Of a DNA stretch of 64,000 nucleotides, positions 1 through 9,741 are shown one piece after another. Origin of the DNA: Hoplostethus atlanticus (Eukaryota > Chordata > Actinopteri > Trachichthyiformes > Trachichthyidae); assembly GCA_034670405.1 (NCBI GenBank), contig JAXDDX010000014.1:310001-374000 (forward strand), in the 5' to 3' direction. The translations under genes were made by a program, and so were the position numbers. Every line of letters starts with the position of its first letter. Within the stretch, counting starts at the first letter, position 1. Under the pieces are notes generated by a model. The model searched no databases. It saw only the letters and a list, made by a program, of their open reading frames with translations, and was not told the DNA's origin.

Positions 1-2053
1 TCTCCCTCTCTTTCTACACTTGGTTTCTCTTCTCACTTCCCCTTACCGTCCCTGCTCTTCTCTACAACACCCAGCACTGTTTCCATGTGAGAGGTTGACA
101 GCCGAGAGTGTTTGTGTGACGGTGCTGTCACCTTTGTCAGATCTCAGAGCTGATGAGGCATGGAGTGGGATCAGGGTAGTGCTCCTCCAGTGGATTACTA
201 CTCGCTTTGTTTAGCCAACAAGTTTAAACAGGATATTGGCTTCAGATCCGGGCCAAGCGTGAGTTTTAAATACAAACAGAATCAGCGCAGTGTGGATATA
301 TGGCTCAGGGCACTCTGTTTCTGTTGTGTTCTAATTGGTTCACCTTAAACCCAGTTGGAAAAGTAGGTGTGGGTGTGTGTCTGATGCTTGCTAAAATGGC
401 TGACAGCAGGAATTGCAATGTTTCTGATTGCTCCCTGTTATCCCCATGCCCTGTGAAACTGCTGCACAGTCTTGTCAGGGCAGAGGCAGTGGAAATGGCT
501 ACAATGCCAGCAGACCTAGAAATGGACCTTTATAGTTGAACTGTATATGTAGTTAGCCTAATATATTCCCTAATGACGGACTGAGCCCTCTGCTTAAATA
601 GCCTACTGCATATAGCCTACTATCACATAGAGACTGTATATTCTAACCTCTAGAAGCCATAACACCAAACTTGTTCATGGTAGGGACCAGCAGGCGCTGC
701 CTCCAACCCAATTTATGCTTTGTGCAACTAACAGTACAGAAAACGAAGCAGTACCCAGAAACTGAAACCCGTTTTCTCCCCTGGTAAAAGTGTAAACAAA
801 GAGACATGCTTGTTGCATTGTAGTGGATCAATTCTTATATTTTTGCGAACCTCATCAGAGAGTCGCTCCTCAAACTGCTCCAACTGCTGTCAAACTACAT
901 GTATCTACACAGAAGCATAACTCAGCCTCCAGTGCCTCACCCAAAGCCGTGAAATCCTGGGGGGCTCGTTGACACCTGACAAGGCTCCAGCGGCCTCAGA
1001 GCCCTGGCTGATTACAGAAGCATCTAACCAGGAGTTACAGCTAGGAGTCCCACTGCTGGGGTGGAAACACTGAGAGCAGGAGAGTTAAGCTCCACTCTTT
1101 TCTGCCTGTTGGTGTCAACAGAAAAGGAACACCGCCAGTCAAGCGAGGCCTAATGCTACCTCTGTAGCTGACAGACCTGTGATTGTTGGTGTGTGCTGTA
1201 GCAACATACAGTGATTTTACTAGGCTTATGCGTCTATAATACCCATACTGAGGACAGTGTGCGTGGTAAGTGATCCAACCAGGGACGCAGGCCAGCCATT
1301 TTCCATCCCAGTTTCTGTTTCCGTCCCAGTTGCGCCTCTGTGAACAGCAGTGACTAGACACCTTTGATGGCAAATGAAATGATGCTAGACCGTTGTATCG
1401 CCTCATTGTCCCGTCCAGTCCCAACAGCCTGAAAGCCGCCTCTCCAAATGAATAGGCCTCTGAGAAAATGAGAGCATGGAAGGAGAAGGAATGGGTGGGC
1501 GAAGGATCAAAGGCAAATGTAAGAAGCTGAATTTAAGTCGGAGAGGACGAGGAGACTTGAAGGAAACATCGGCAGAAAGAAAAAACAATTTGCTAATAAG
1601 CAGCAGAGAGCACGGGAAGTGTTAGTGCTGAACAGAAGAGTTCAACACAGAATAGAGAAAGAAGTAAGAAAGAGGGAGAGGCAGAGGAGTGTATCTGGCA
1701 TCAGCCCTGCAGTATGGAGGAAGAGAAAGAGGGTCTTTGTGGCATGGGAAAACAATGGCCCTCTCTTTATTCTCCTGCAGTCTATGAACCCCCTCCCCAC
1801 TTCTCTCTCTTCTCCTTCCTTTTTTCTGTGACTGATCCCTAATAACACGATGCCAGATGCCCAGCTGTTGTTTTTATGAAGCTGCATGGTAATTGCAGCG
1901 TGTGCAGAGCCCATTCCTGTCACAGGGGCTGATTAGTGTGCCAGAAATGCCAGGTTAATTCACTAATTTTACTCTGCCTTTTGTTCTTTTTTTTTCTGTC
2001 TTTCTCCTCCTCCCTTTCATTTGTTTGTTTTGTTTGCGGTGGCCGGCATGCAG
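1..2053 (+). other. crtc3: crtc3 intron (left part)
   Basis: No exon was found here. The preceding CRTC exon type (TNSDSALHTS-like) is absent, so it lies left of the window. The sequence is ordinary non-coding DNA, ending with a T-rich tract before the acceptor at 2053. Confidence 0.7.
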
Positions 2054-2092
2054 CTAATGTGAATGAGGTAGAGGTGGATGTCTCCGGAGACG
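2054..2092 (+). CDS. crtc3: crtc3 exon, in-window 1
   Basis: A 39-nt exon between acceptor ...gcatgcag and donor gtgagt. It begins with the last two bases of a split codon and reads [13 protein letters not shown] with one base left over, which joins the next exon as GTT. It is followed at once by a long CT repeat. The acidic stretch matches the variable region before the KPLPKQLW motif in CRTC3. Confidence 0.8.
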
Positions 2093-2135
2093 GTGAGTTG
2101 TACCTTCCTTCAGTACTTCTGAGATCATGCTACAT

Positions 2136-2183
<48 letters not shown>

Positions 2184-2197
2184 CTCCTCTCTCCTCT

Positions 2198-2251
<54 letters not shown>

Positions 2252-5200
2252 ACCTTCACTCAATTGTGTTTTTGTGGGCTGCTAGTGCTGTGTGTGTGTG
2301 TGTGGTGTCCATAGGGGAATGTAGGTTTTGAGGTTGTTTTTTTTCACTCTGGCTCTTTAAGTGAGATTGTTCGTTAAAGAACATGCAAAATCTCTCTCAC
2401 ACTCTCTCACACCTCATTCATGTGGTCCAGGTATGATCCCCTTGTTGACCTTTACATCAGTTTGCCTGTGTAGTACATGTGTGATTTAAGGTGTGCATCT
2501 TCTTTCCCTGCAGTTTTCTCGTTCCCCACCCTGCCTAATGAGGAGAGTCTAATAGGAGTCAGTAAGCCGCTGCCCAAGCAGCTGTGGGAGGCCAAGAAGG
2601 TGAGACTGTGGCGCAAGGAACAAGACGTTTTTTTTCTGATGACAATAATGACTGGTCCACACGTTCTGTTCAGCGTGATGCGATGAGCTGTAGCACTGAG
2701 AGTGTCAACTTTCTGGATGTCTTATACACTAAACCTATTGATAGGAATACCCTCTGAGATGCTTTCATCCAACCTCTTTGGAAAAAAAGCCTTCCCATAA
2801 GTCAACTCACAAGGGTTAAAAGAATTTGTGAAAGATCTGAAGACTACGAGAAAAATAAAAACATTACGCTGAGTAAATTTACAGATCGATAATATAAAAG
2901 GAAATGGCTACAAAAGGCTCAACAAAAAGAAAAACTCAAAGGTAAAACAAGAGGGCTGCCTTATGGGCCAACATACACAAAAGCAGACCATCTATTGTAT
3001 ATTGCACAACATGCTCACCTAAAACCAGCGATATTAAAAATGTCGTTCTCAAGCACTGGCATGGTTGAAGTAGTGATCCTGTTTTGAAAGATGCTTTTTT
3101 TAAGAGAAATCTGTGGTGGCCTTCAAGAAAGCTCAGAATATCAGGAGCAGAGCTGTGAAGGCTTCTGTACAGTCCGAGTAAAGGATGGGTTCACCTCCAG
3201 TAGGACATTTGTCTTAGAAAAGAAACACAACATCCTGTCAGTGGGGAAACGGTGGACATTAAGACTTGTAAAGCAAAGAATATGATATGCAAGTTCCCTT
3301 TCCTTTTTTTAAAATGTAATACTTTAGATTGCAGTCAGAAGATCATAGCTTTTTGAAATACGTTTGTTGCCTCAGATAAGGTTAAGAGAGTGAACAACAG
3401 CTTTGGGTGGGTTAAGTTAAATAAATAATATCTAATAAATATTCTGTTCCAGGTCCAGTCCCTTGTGTCACGGCCTAAATCCTGTGAAGTGCCTGGAATC
3501 AAGTAAGTTTGAGGAGAAAAGAACAGGGTCAACGTGTTTTATCGTTTGGTTTGTGTGTTTCTTCTCTGCGGAGATAAATGTTTTGTTGCATTTACTGTAC
3601 CTGGGCCTCCATAAGGAGATGTCACAGAAAGCGCTGCTGCTGTCAAACGACCGCCACTCAAAATAGGATACAGTTTGTTTACTGGGACAGCTTGACAGTG
3701 ATAACAAAGAACTAAAGACCTACCTACTACACGAGGGCCATGTGTTTCATCCTGTATTCCACTATTGTGGCTATTATAATCACTTTCCACTGGCATTCTT
3801 TTATCACAATTTAGTCAGAGTATTGTCTTCATTTGAAACATTCATGCAGAGGTAAATGGACCTTGGCAATTTTACTAGCAATGCATTGGCTTTAGTTTGC
3901 AGCAACAGTCTTCTGGTTCCAGACAGGTTTGGTTCTCCCCTTTTGACTACTCGCCATATTTATACAGAAAGTCATGCCGCCTTCTGAAGACCCTTAACTG
4001 ATCTCAGAAAACGTGGCTCATGTCTAACTTGGAAATAAACAAATGTGCGATGAAGAAATGTAAAGCACCGTGGCCAGTGTTTCCCAGTGTTTCCCAGTGT
4101 TTCCCAGTGTTTCCCAGTGTTTCCCAGTGTTTCCCAGTATTCCCCCGAGAACAAGGAATCACGTATACAGCAGGAGCCAAGTTTTGGGTTCTGTTTCATG
4201 TCTTCTAATCGTCTGGCCAAGAGCCACGCGTAGTTGTTTGTTTGTGGTGGTGAGCGTTTGTGCCACATTTTGTCATTGTTTGTGTTCTGTCAGTTTGTGT
4301 GTGTGGACAGACAACAATGAGTCATGATTGCTGCTACAGTCTGTCACTGAGGCATCGAACGAGCAGGGATGGAAATCAGAAGAATAGAGGAAATGCAATG
4401 GAGAACAGAGTATTGGCTAGAAAAAGTGGAAGAGGGTGAAGGAAAGGTCTTGAGAGAACTTGAAAACATTCTACCGTTGGTTATGCATGTTGTTCTGTGT
4501 TGTCCTGACTGCATTGTCCTTCATGCGCCAAGCCAGAAGCCAGTTTTTCTGCTGAGGTGTCTCAATGATCTCTCCTTTCCTTTCCAGTATATTCCCGTCT
4601 CCGGAGCAGAACCCGACTCTGTCCCACTACCAGGGTTCGTTGAATACGGGCGGGTCTCTGCCGGACCTCAGCAACCTGCACTTCCCTTCCCCGCTCTCCA
4701 CCCCGCTGGACCCCGAGGACAACGGGGGGTACCCCAACCTCAGCGGGGGCAGCAGCACCGGAAACCTGCCCGCCGCCATGATGCATCTGGGCATTGGCAA
4801 CTCACAATGTGGGTGGAGCACAGCTTTTGTATTTGTGTATGTATGTGCAGGTGCTTGGTATGAATATATGGTATGCCATTTGCTCTACTCTCGAACTCAG
4901 TTGTGAGTTCTTGGTTTCTCTCTAATTTGAGTCCTTTACCTAAACCTTGATACTTTGGTCTTCGGAGCACCAGTTGGCACCCATTGATCCACTGATTGAA
5001 TTAGGTCCTGTTTCCCTCCCTGCCAGCCAACCATACATCATAGATGGCCTATTGATGGCCTTCCTCACTCTGAACTCTGATGCTTGATCTGATCACACCC
5101 TCCTCTGCTCCCTCTCTTTCCTCCTTTATGTTTTGTGTCTGTATATGTGTGGCTGTGCTTCTGTTGAACACAGTTCAGCTTGGCGGAGCACCAGAGTGGC

Positions 5201-7199
5201 AGGGGAACTTTGACCCCATTTCGGCTCGCTACAAGCAGCTCTTTTCTTTTCTCTCTTGTCTCCTTCTGTTCTCTTGTTGTCCTTCGCTCTGCTCTCCATC
5301 TTTCTCTCCAATCACACAATAAAGTCTAGTGTTTTAGAGGCGGGGACATTAGAGCGCACTGGAAAACGGCATACTACATCATAACTTCGACGCATTCTTT
5401 TTGGTCTCTAAGGACCGTATCTACTCTGGATTCAGTTCTCTGTTAGTTTCAATCCAACTCAAATACACTGACTGAAAGTTTTGAACCCGTTGGTCTCATT
5501 CTTCTTGTCTTTTTTCTCCCTGCAGGTCTCTCCTCCTCACTGAGCAACCCCTCCATCCAAGCGTCCCTCAACAATTCTCAGCTGCACTCGTCCCTCAGCA
5601 ATCCCTCCATCCACTCGTCCCTGCGTCTGTCCTCGCTGTCCAACCCACCTCCAGGAGGCATCAGCAACTCCCCCCGTCGGCGGCCCGCTCCCATCAGCCC
5701 TCTCACCCTGTCGCCTGGCGCCGAGCAGCGCAGGGGTCTGGCCAAGCAGCTGTCCCCCACCATGTCCCCCTCTCTGTCCCCCATCACACAGGTAGACACC
5801 CACACCTCGGGCGTAGAGAGATCGTGCTCCGACATACAGCTACACTGCATTGACATTAGTGGCTGGTCTAGCTTCCAGTTCGGGGGAAGGAACAACTGCC
5901 GTGGTTCATCCTCTAGTGACTCATTCTGGCTTTCTCTGTCCTTTCTAGGGAGTTGCCTTGGATACCAGCAACATGCCAATGGAGCCACCCCCGCCCTATC
6001 CGCTCTACCAGCAATCCCAGCATGCAGTGGGCCAGGGTAGGCAACAGCAACACCAGCAGCAGCAACACCAACAGCAGCAGCCTGTTTCCCCTCTTCACAA
6101 TATCCCCCTGGACTTCACCGCAAGCCCTGTAAGTGCCGTCAAGTAGGATTGGGCGATATTGAAATTCCCTTACTGACGATATTGCTTTAAGAAAAACAAC
6201 GATATACAATATTATCGTCCAAAAAATGCTGAAAAGACGCATATGTTGCAATACCCATAAATGGCCACAATGTGGTGCCATTGAGCGCTATTTTACACAA
6301 TCGGCGATCAGCTGAGGTCAACAAATCAGATCAATCAATCAGTGAGTTGGCATATTTTTATTCAATAACACCGTTTTTACACCATGAATGTAACGTGTCA
6401 TTTCAGAAATAACTGGACTGAAATAACACAAGTAACATAAATAATTAGCCTACTAGCAAATATAAGTAAAGAATAACAAACTAAAAAGTCTTTGGTTTTG
6501 GTGTTGTGAAATATAAATTATAATACAAAAATATGCTTAAATAAAATGTAGGCTATGCCTAGACACAAATAGGTCTACTGTCTACTGTAGCATTATAGTA
6601 TTTCGGAATGGCTGTCTTGCTGAAATATCGGCGGCTTGGTAGTTCATACTGGGGATCTAATGTATTTAGCATTTCCTTGAAAGTGGATTTTTCAACGGTA
6701 TGCATTGAAACCATTTATTTTCCAATGTACCTCGTAACTGCCCTTGTACAGTCTTGCCACCGCTGACTGTCGCGTTTATATTTTGTTGCCTTCGCGAAAG
6801 CCCCGATGATGGAGGGTTGGTCGCTAGCGATGCTAGAAGTTTTTGGCCGGCTGCTGTACTTACTTGCTTATCACACAGCTTGCATGTAACTTCGTTCACA
6901 TTATCTGGCTCTCCTTTTTCGTTTGGTTTGAAACCAAAGAAACGCCAAATAGGCGCATTTGCGTTCTTCTTGTTAACAGGAGCTGCCAGAGAGAGACTGA
7001 CTATTGACTCGCGGCTAGCGCAAGATCCATAACAAGTGTTGCATAATGATCAATGCTTAATTTGTAAAATAAGAGATACCAGGGCTCAACTCGCCTCCCC
7101 CAACCAACCCCCCAACCGGAGGAAAAAGGGTAAACTTTTCCTACCTCTGTGTCGCCTAACATCGCCTGCATTTCTGTCCCTCCCTCTGGTCTAATGGTC

Positions 7200-7244
<45 letters not shown>

Positions 7245-9741
7245 TTACATATTAGGCTCTGATTGGCTCGCGGCCTCGCTTCTCCGCTCACCTACTCTTG
7301 TAATGTTCACTGGACGTAACGTTGTTTAATACCAGTTTAAAATACGCGTTGTTGTCGCACTTTAGAGCCCGGGGCTCTGATTCTGAGTAAGACATTCTGC
7401 GCCCCGGCTAGCCCCAGCACAAATTAAGCACTGATAATGATTGTAGCGGCAACGAGAAAATATTCTGTTATCGGGGCACGTCAGGACGGTTATCGTGGCC
7501 AATCAATATCGTGCTGCACGATAATATCTTCATATCGCCCAAGCCTACCGTCAAGACTCTTTGTCGTGGCTCATGTGCCTGACTGCTGACCTAATGAATG
7601 TGTTTTATGTGTTAGTCAGACAGCGTCAGCCTCTTTGTTTCCTTAACGGTTTCCCACTGTGTCTGTCTCCTCTGTCTCTCTCCTCTCTATTTCTTTGTGC
7701 ATCAAGTGTTTGCGTGTTGAAAGACTGTCATTTTTAGATTTTTAATGCTTTAATCCTTTAATATTCCAGCAGAACAGAAATCAGTGATGGAAATTTGATT
7801 TTAAATTGTAATTCTGCCATTGATTAAAAAAGATGGCACATCTCATGATTAACCTCAAAAGTCCCTCTGGTCGCTGCTCGCTGACCACTTGCATTCCCTA
7901 TTGGCAACCTGGCGTCTTGTGACTCGTGTCTTCCTTCTGACAGCACAACAACATGGCGGCGTTCTTCAGTGACCCCTTCATGGAGCACCAGTTTTCTAAC
8001 CGCCAGGGCAAGGCCCTGCCCTATCAGGTACAACCCTCCACCAGCATCCTGCTCCTGGGGAAACACACACAAACACACACACACACACAGACCAACATGC
8101 TGCGATACAGATACCCAAACCCTCTCACCTGTAACCCTCAACATAGCATTTTGTTGTAAGACATATAAATGAAATACAAATCGATGCAGTTTGGATGCGA
8201 TACTAATAGTTGAGGAGGAAAATGGATTGTGTAAGGGACAATATTCAGTGGAGTGTTTCATGTTTCATGAAGCAGAATCCACTTAAAACACAACTTATTA
8301 CCAAAGCCAAATATTGATTTTTAAATGATTTTATTACAAGTTAGAATAACTTACAAGCTTCTGCCAAAAAGGTCTGCAGTCTGTTTGGCGCTAGTTAGTT
8401 TGATTAGAAATCAACAAAATGGACAGGACAGGTCTGTTATTCAGAAATGACCATCCTTAGAATGTGTTCATTGGCCAATCAGAATTGAGTATTCAACAAA
8501 GCAATGTAATACATTTTTATATTTGGGTTGATATGTGAAGTATGGGCCATTTATCGCTCGTGTTTTCTCCTGCTTACCGCTTTCTCTCGCTATCTGCCTG
8601 CAAGTTGGACCAATTCAGTCTGTTGGAAAACGCGATGAGCTCCGTGGGCGGGTCTTGTTTCGACCCCTCCTCCTCTCTCTACTGCTCCCAGGCTGCCCTC
8701 GCGGGGCTGGGCGGCAGCCACGGCAACCTGCAGGACCCCCTGCATATGAGGTCCAACATGCTCTACTCCAACTGCAGTGGAGGGGTTCCCAACATCATCC
8801 TCACTGGTGGGTCTGACGGGGGGGGGGGGCGTGGCTGTTTCTCTGTTCTTCCACTCATTCAGTCAGCAGTGATTGCATGCTTATGTTTTTTGGGAATGTG
8901 GTTTAGTATGTGGTGACTAAGTTTGTCGTTTCAGTGTTGGCAATTATTGTGACTCTCCTGGCATAAAGTAAGCTCTATGATGAGAACATAAGTTTGGCTA
9001 TTGGCTATAATCCATTTTCCTAACTTCATCATAACCCGCAATTACATTCCCGGTGTGATTCAGCGTGTCACCGAAGATATTCTGCTAGCATTTCTCAACA
9101 AATCAGAAGTGCTCCTGGAAGCCCCTGTTATATTTTTAAATCAAAGCATAATGTTGGCAAAGCAACCTGTTTCTGAACAATTAAACATGATTTGTTGACA
9201 TTTCATGTAGGAGTAAAACAAATATACCGTCATGAATTGGTATGTGTGCTGCCTTAGGCTACAGCTCTGATAGGTGTGAAGCATCCCTTCACTTGTGCTC
9301 TACCAACCAGGGTTTCACAGGCAATGATACTCCACTTTTAATGGGCTTATTTTTAGAGGTGAAGAATGTCAAAGAAATTGGAATGCAGTAGCTGGTAGTT
9401 CCATTTCTAACTGTTAGAAACGAGAGAGCCTGGTGAGTAATGGGTGAGGGCAGTGTGGGACTGTCAGCTGTGGCAAGAGGAAGTATCACTGTGTTCAGAC
9501 TGGAAGTAGCATTAACCTTCCCCCTCTCTCTGTAGATGACTCCAACCCCAGTCTGTCAAAGGACATCAGCAGTGCACTTTCAGCTGTGCCAGAATGTTTT
9601 GACTCAGAGGGAGGCTTCCCATTGGAGGATGAGCTGCGCATAGAGCCCCTCAGCCTGGACGGTCTGAGCATGCTCAGTGATCCTGACATGGTACTGCCAG
9701 ACCCATCCGTGGAAGATACTTTCCGCAGTGACAGACTTTGA
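2054..9741 (+). CDS. crtc3: crtc3, CREB-regulated transcription coactivator 3 (C-terminal part, nine exons)
   Basis: CRTC proteins are latent cytoplasmic coactivators. After dephosphorylation they enter the nucleus, bind CREB and raise transcription of CRE-driven genes. Exons: 2054-2092, 2514-2599, 3453-3502, 4588-4808, 5526-5791, 5949-6128, 7944-8027, 8605-8806, 9536-9741; every junction is GT-AG and phases match, giving 443 residues plus stop. Diagnostic stretches are [24 protein letters not shown] (14-3-3/kinase site region), [43 protein letters not shown] and the end [17 protein letters not shown]...FRSDRL. The [10 protein letters not shown] and [22 protein letters not shown] pattern fits CRTC3 better than CRTC1 or CRTC2 as recalled. 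The N-terminal CREB-binding region is left of the window; this part holds the regulatory, splicing and transactivation regions. A Q-rich tract lies in the sixth exon. The next gene, adamtsl5, has the same orientation but is 15 kb away and functionally unrelated. Confidence 0.92.
2141..2247. repeat. (CT)n microsatellite
   Basis: About 107 bp of CT dinucleotides with a few CC interruptions, 48 nt after a crtc3 donor site. The complementary (GA)n could adopt triplex structure; length is likely polymorphic. Confidence 0.95.
2514..2599 (+). CDS. crtc3: crtc3 exon, in-window 2
   Basis: An 86-nt exon with acceptor ctttccctgcag and donor gtgaga. It reads [20 protein letters not shown] then PKQLWEAKK and ends in phase 0. 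The KPLPKQLWE block is the best single marker for CRTC3. Confidence 0.92.
2690..3300 (+). mobile_element. Penelope-like retrotransposon fragment
   Basis: In a crtc3 intron. The conceptual reading gives [17 protein letters not shown], then [20 protein letters not shown] and DYEKNK, the pattern FLD..Y.K..DRNTLL..SFHP..L..SLP.SQ..R..RIC that follows the RT core in Penelope-like elements. Downstream pieces ([27 protein letters not shown]) fit the linker before the GIY-YIG endonuclease. It is a decayed partial copy; the endonuclease itself is not recognisable. Family recognition is from memory. Confidence 0.65.
3453..3502 (+). CDS. crtc3: crtc3 exon, in-window 3
   Basis: A 50-nt exon reading [18 protein letters not shown]; donor gtaagt. 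It holds the conserved RPKSCEVPG motif, equivalent to the CRTC2 Ser275 region that MARK/SIK kinases phosphorylate to create a 14-3-3 site. It ends with two bases of an Asn codon completed by the next exon. Confidence 0.92.
4076..4145. repeat. 10-bp tandem repeat AGTGTTTCCC
   Basis: Six exact copies of AGTGTTTCCC (4076-4135) followed by a diverged one. The unit length is close to one DNA helical turn. It lies in a crtc3 intron and is open in two reading frames only because of the repeat. Confidence 0.95.
4588..4808 (+). CDS. crtc3: crtc3 exon, in-window 4
   Basis: A 221-nt exon after acceptor tttccag. It reads [20 protein letters not shown] and continues [51 protein letters not shown] is a hallmark of all CRTCs. 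The donor is gtgggt, leaving one T that makes a Cys codon across the junction. Confidence 0.93.
5526..5791 (+). CDS. crtc3: crtc3 exon, in-window 5
   Basis: A 266-nt Ser/Pro-rich exon between ctccctgcag and gtagac. It contains [34 protein letters not shown] (an R-x-x-S site like the SIK site of CRTC3) and ISPLTLSPG with proline-directed Ser sites, then [16 protein letters not shown]. It ends in phase 0. Confidence 0.93.
5949..6128 (+). CDS. crtc3: crtc3 exon, in-window 6 (Q-rich)
   Basis: A 180-nt exon in phase 0 starting [20 protein letters not shown], then a Q/H tract (13 codons, 6042-6080), then [16 protein letters not shown]. The donor gtaagt is intact, although a hAT element sits only 15 nt downstream of the splice junction. 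Confidence 0.9.
6042..6080 (+). repeat. crtc3: CAG/CAA/CAC coding repeat in crtc3
   Basis: Thirteen codons giving Q3-H-Q4-H-Q4. CAA and CAC codons interrupt the CAG run, which should slow slippage. Glutamine-rich stretches are common in the CRTC transactivation region. Confidence 0.9.
6144..7547 (-). mobile_element. hAT DNA transposon, internally decayed, with BED finger relic
   Basis: A 1404-bp element in a crtc3 intron. The ends are inverted repeats (TAGGATTGGGCGATAT at the left; the right end reads TAGGCTTGGGCGATAT on the minus strand). It is flanked by an exact 8-bp target duplication CCGTCAAG at 6136-6143 and 7548-7555, the size typical of hAT. On the minus strand near 6970-6860 a reading [15 protein letters not shown], then [17 protein letters not shown], matches the N-terminal BED zinc finger of hAT transposases, after which the frame decays. 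It contains a (GT)n tract at 7204-7242. No intact transposase remains. Confidence 0.88.
7204..7242. repeat. (GT)n microsatellite inside the hAT element
   Basis: About 39 bp of GT within the decayed hAT in the crtc3 intron. Confidence 0.95.
7944..8027 (+). CDS. crtc3: crtc3 exon, in-window 7
   Basis: An 84-nt phase 0-0 exon with acceptor ttctgacag and donor gtacaa. It reads [19 protein letters not shown] then RQGKALPYQ, matching the SDF/FF..PF..Q segment ahead of the transactivation domain. A short CA repeat lies 35 nt into the following intron. Confidence 0.88.
8062..8089. repeat. (CA)n microsatellite, crtc3 intron
   Basis: An interrupted CA tract of about 28 bp beginning 35 nt after the donor of the 7944-8027 exon. 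Intronic CA tracts near donors are known hnRNP L binding sites. Confidence 0.9.
8300..8516. repeat. dispersed repeat, copy in crtc3 intron
   Basis: Shares blocks with 52430-52850 in a serinc4 intron: AATATTGATTT, TTACAAGCTTC-GCCAAAAAGGT, and CCAATCA-AATTGAGTA-TCAA in the same order and strand. It is a short interspersed element of unknown class. Confidence 0.6.
8605..8806 (+). CDS. crtc3: crtc3 exon, in-window 8
   Basis: A 202-nt exon with acceptor tgcctgcaag. It reads [41 protein letters not shown]. This is the LEQFNMMENA...GIPNIILT block of the CRTC transactivation domain. One base carries over the donor gtgggt, which is followed by a run of ten or more G. Confidence 0.93.
9536..9741 (+). 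CDS. crtc3: crtc3 last coding exon
   Basis: A 206-nt coding part after acceptor ctctgtag. It reads [39 protein letters not shown], then [19 protein letters not shown] and SDRL before TGA at 9739. The amphipathic C-terminal end is the conserved transactivation segment that recruits TAF/CBP-type partners in CRTCs. Confidence 0.95.

Noticed and set aside
4369-4863. 164-codon ORF overlapping a crtc3 exon
   Set aside because: Wrong frame over a confident crtc3 exon, extended by chance into introns.
5171-5245. Extra crtc3 exon after ttgaacacag
   Set aside because: Reading does not match the CRTC family and the flanking exons already join in phase.
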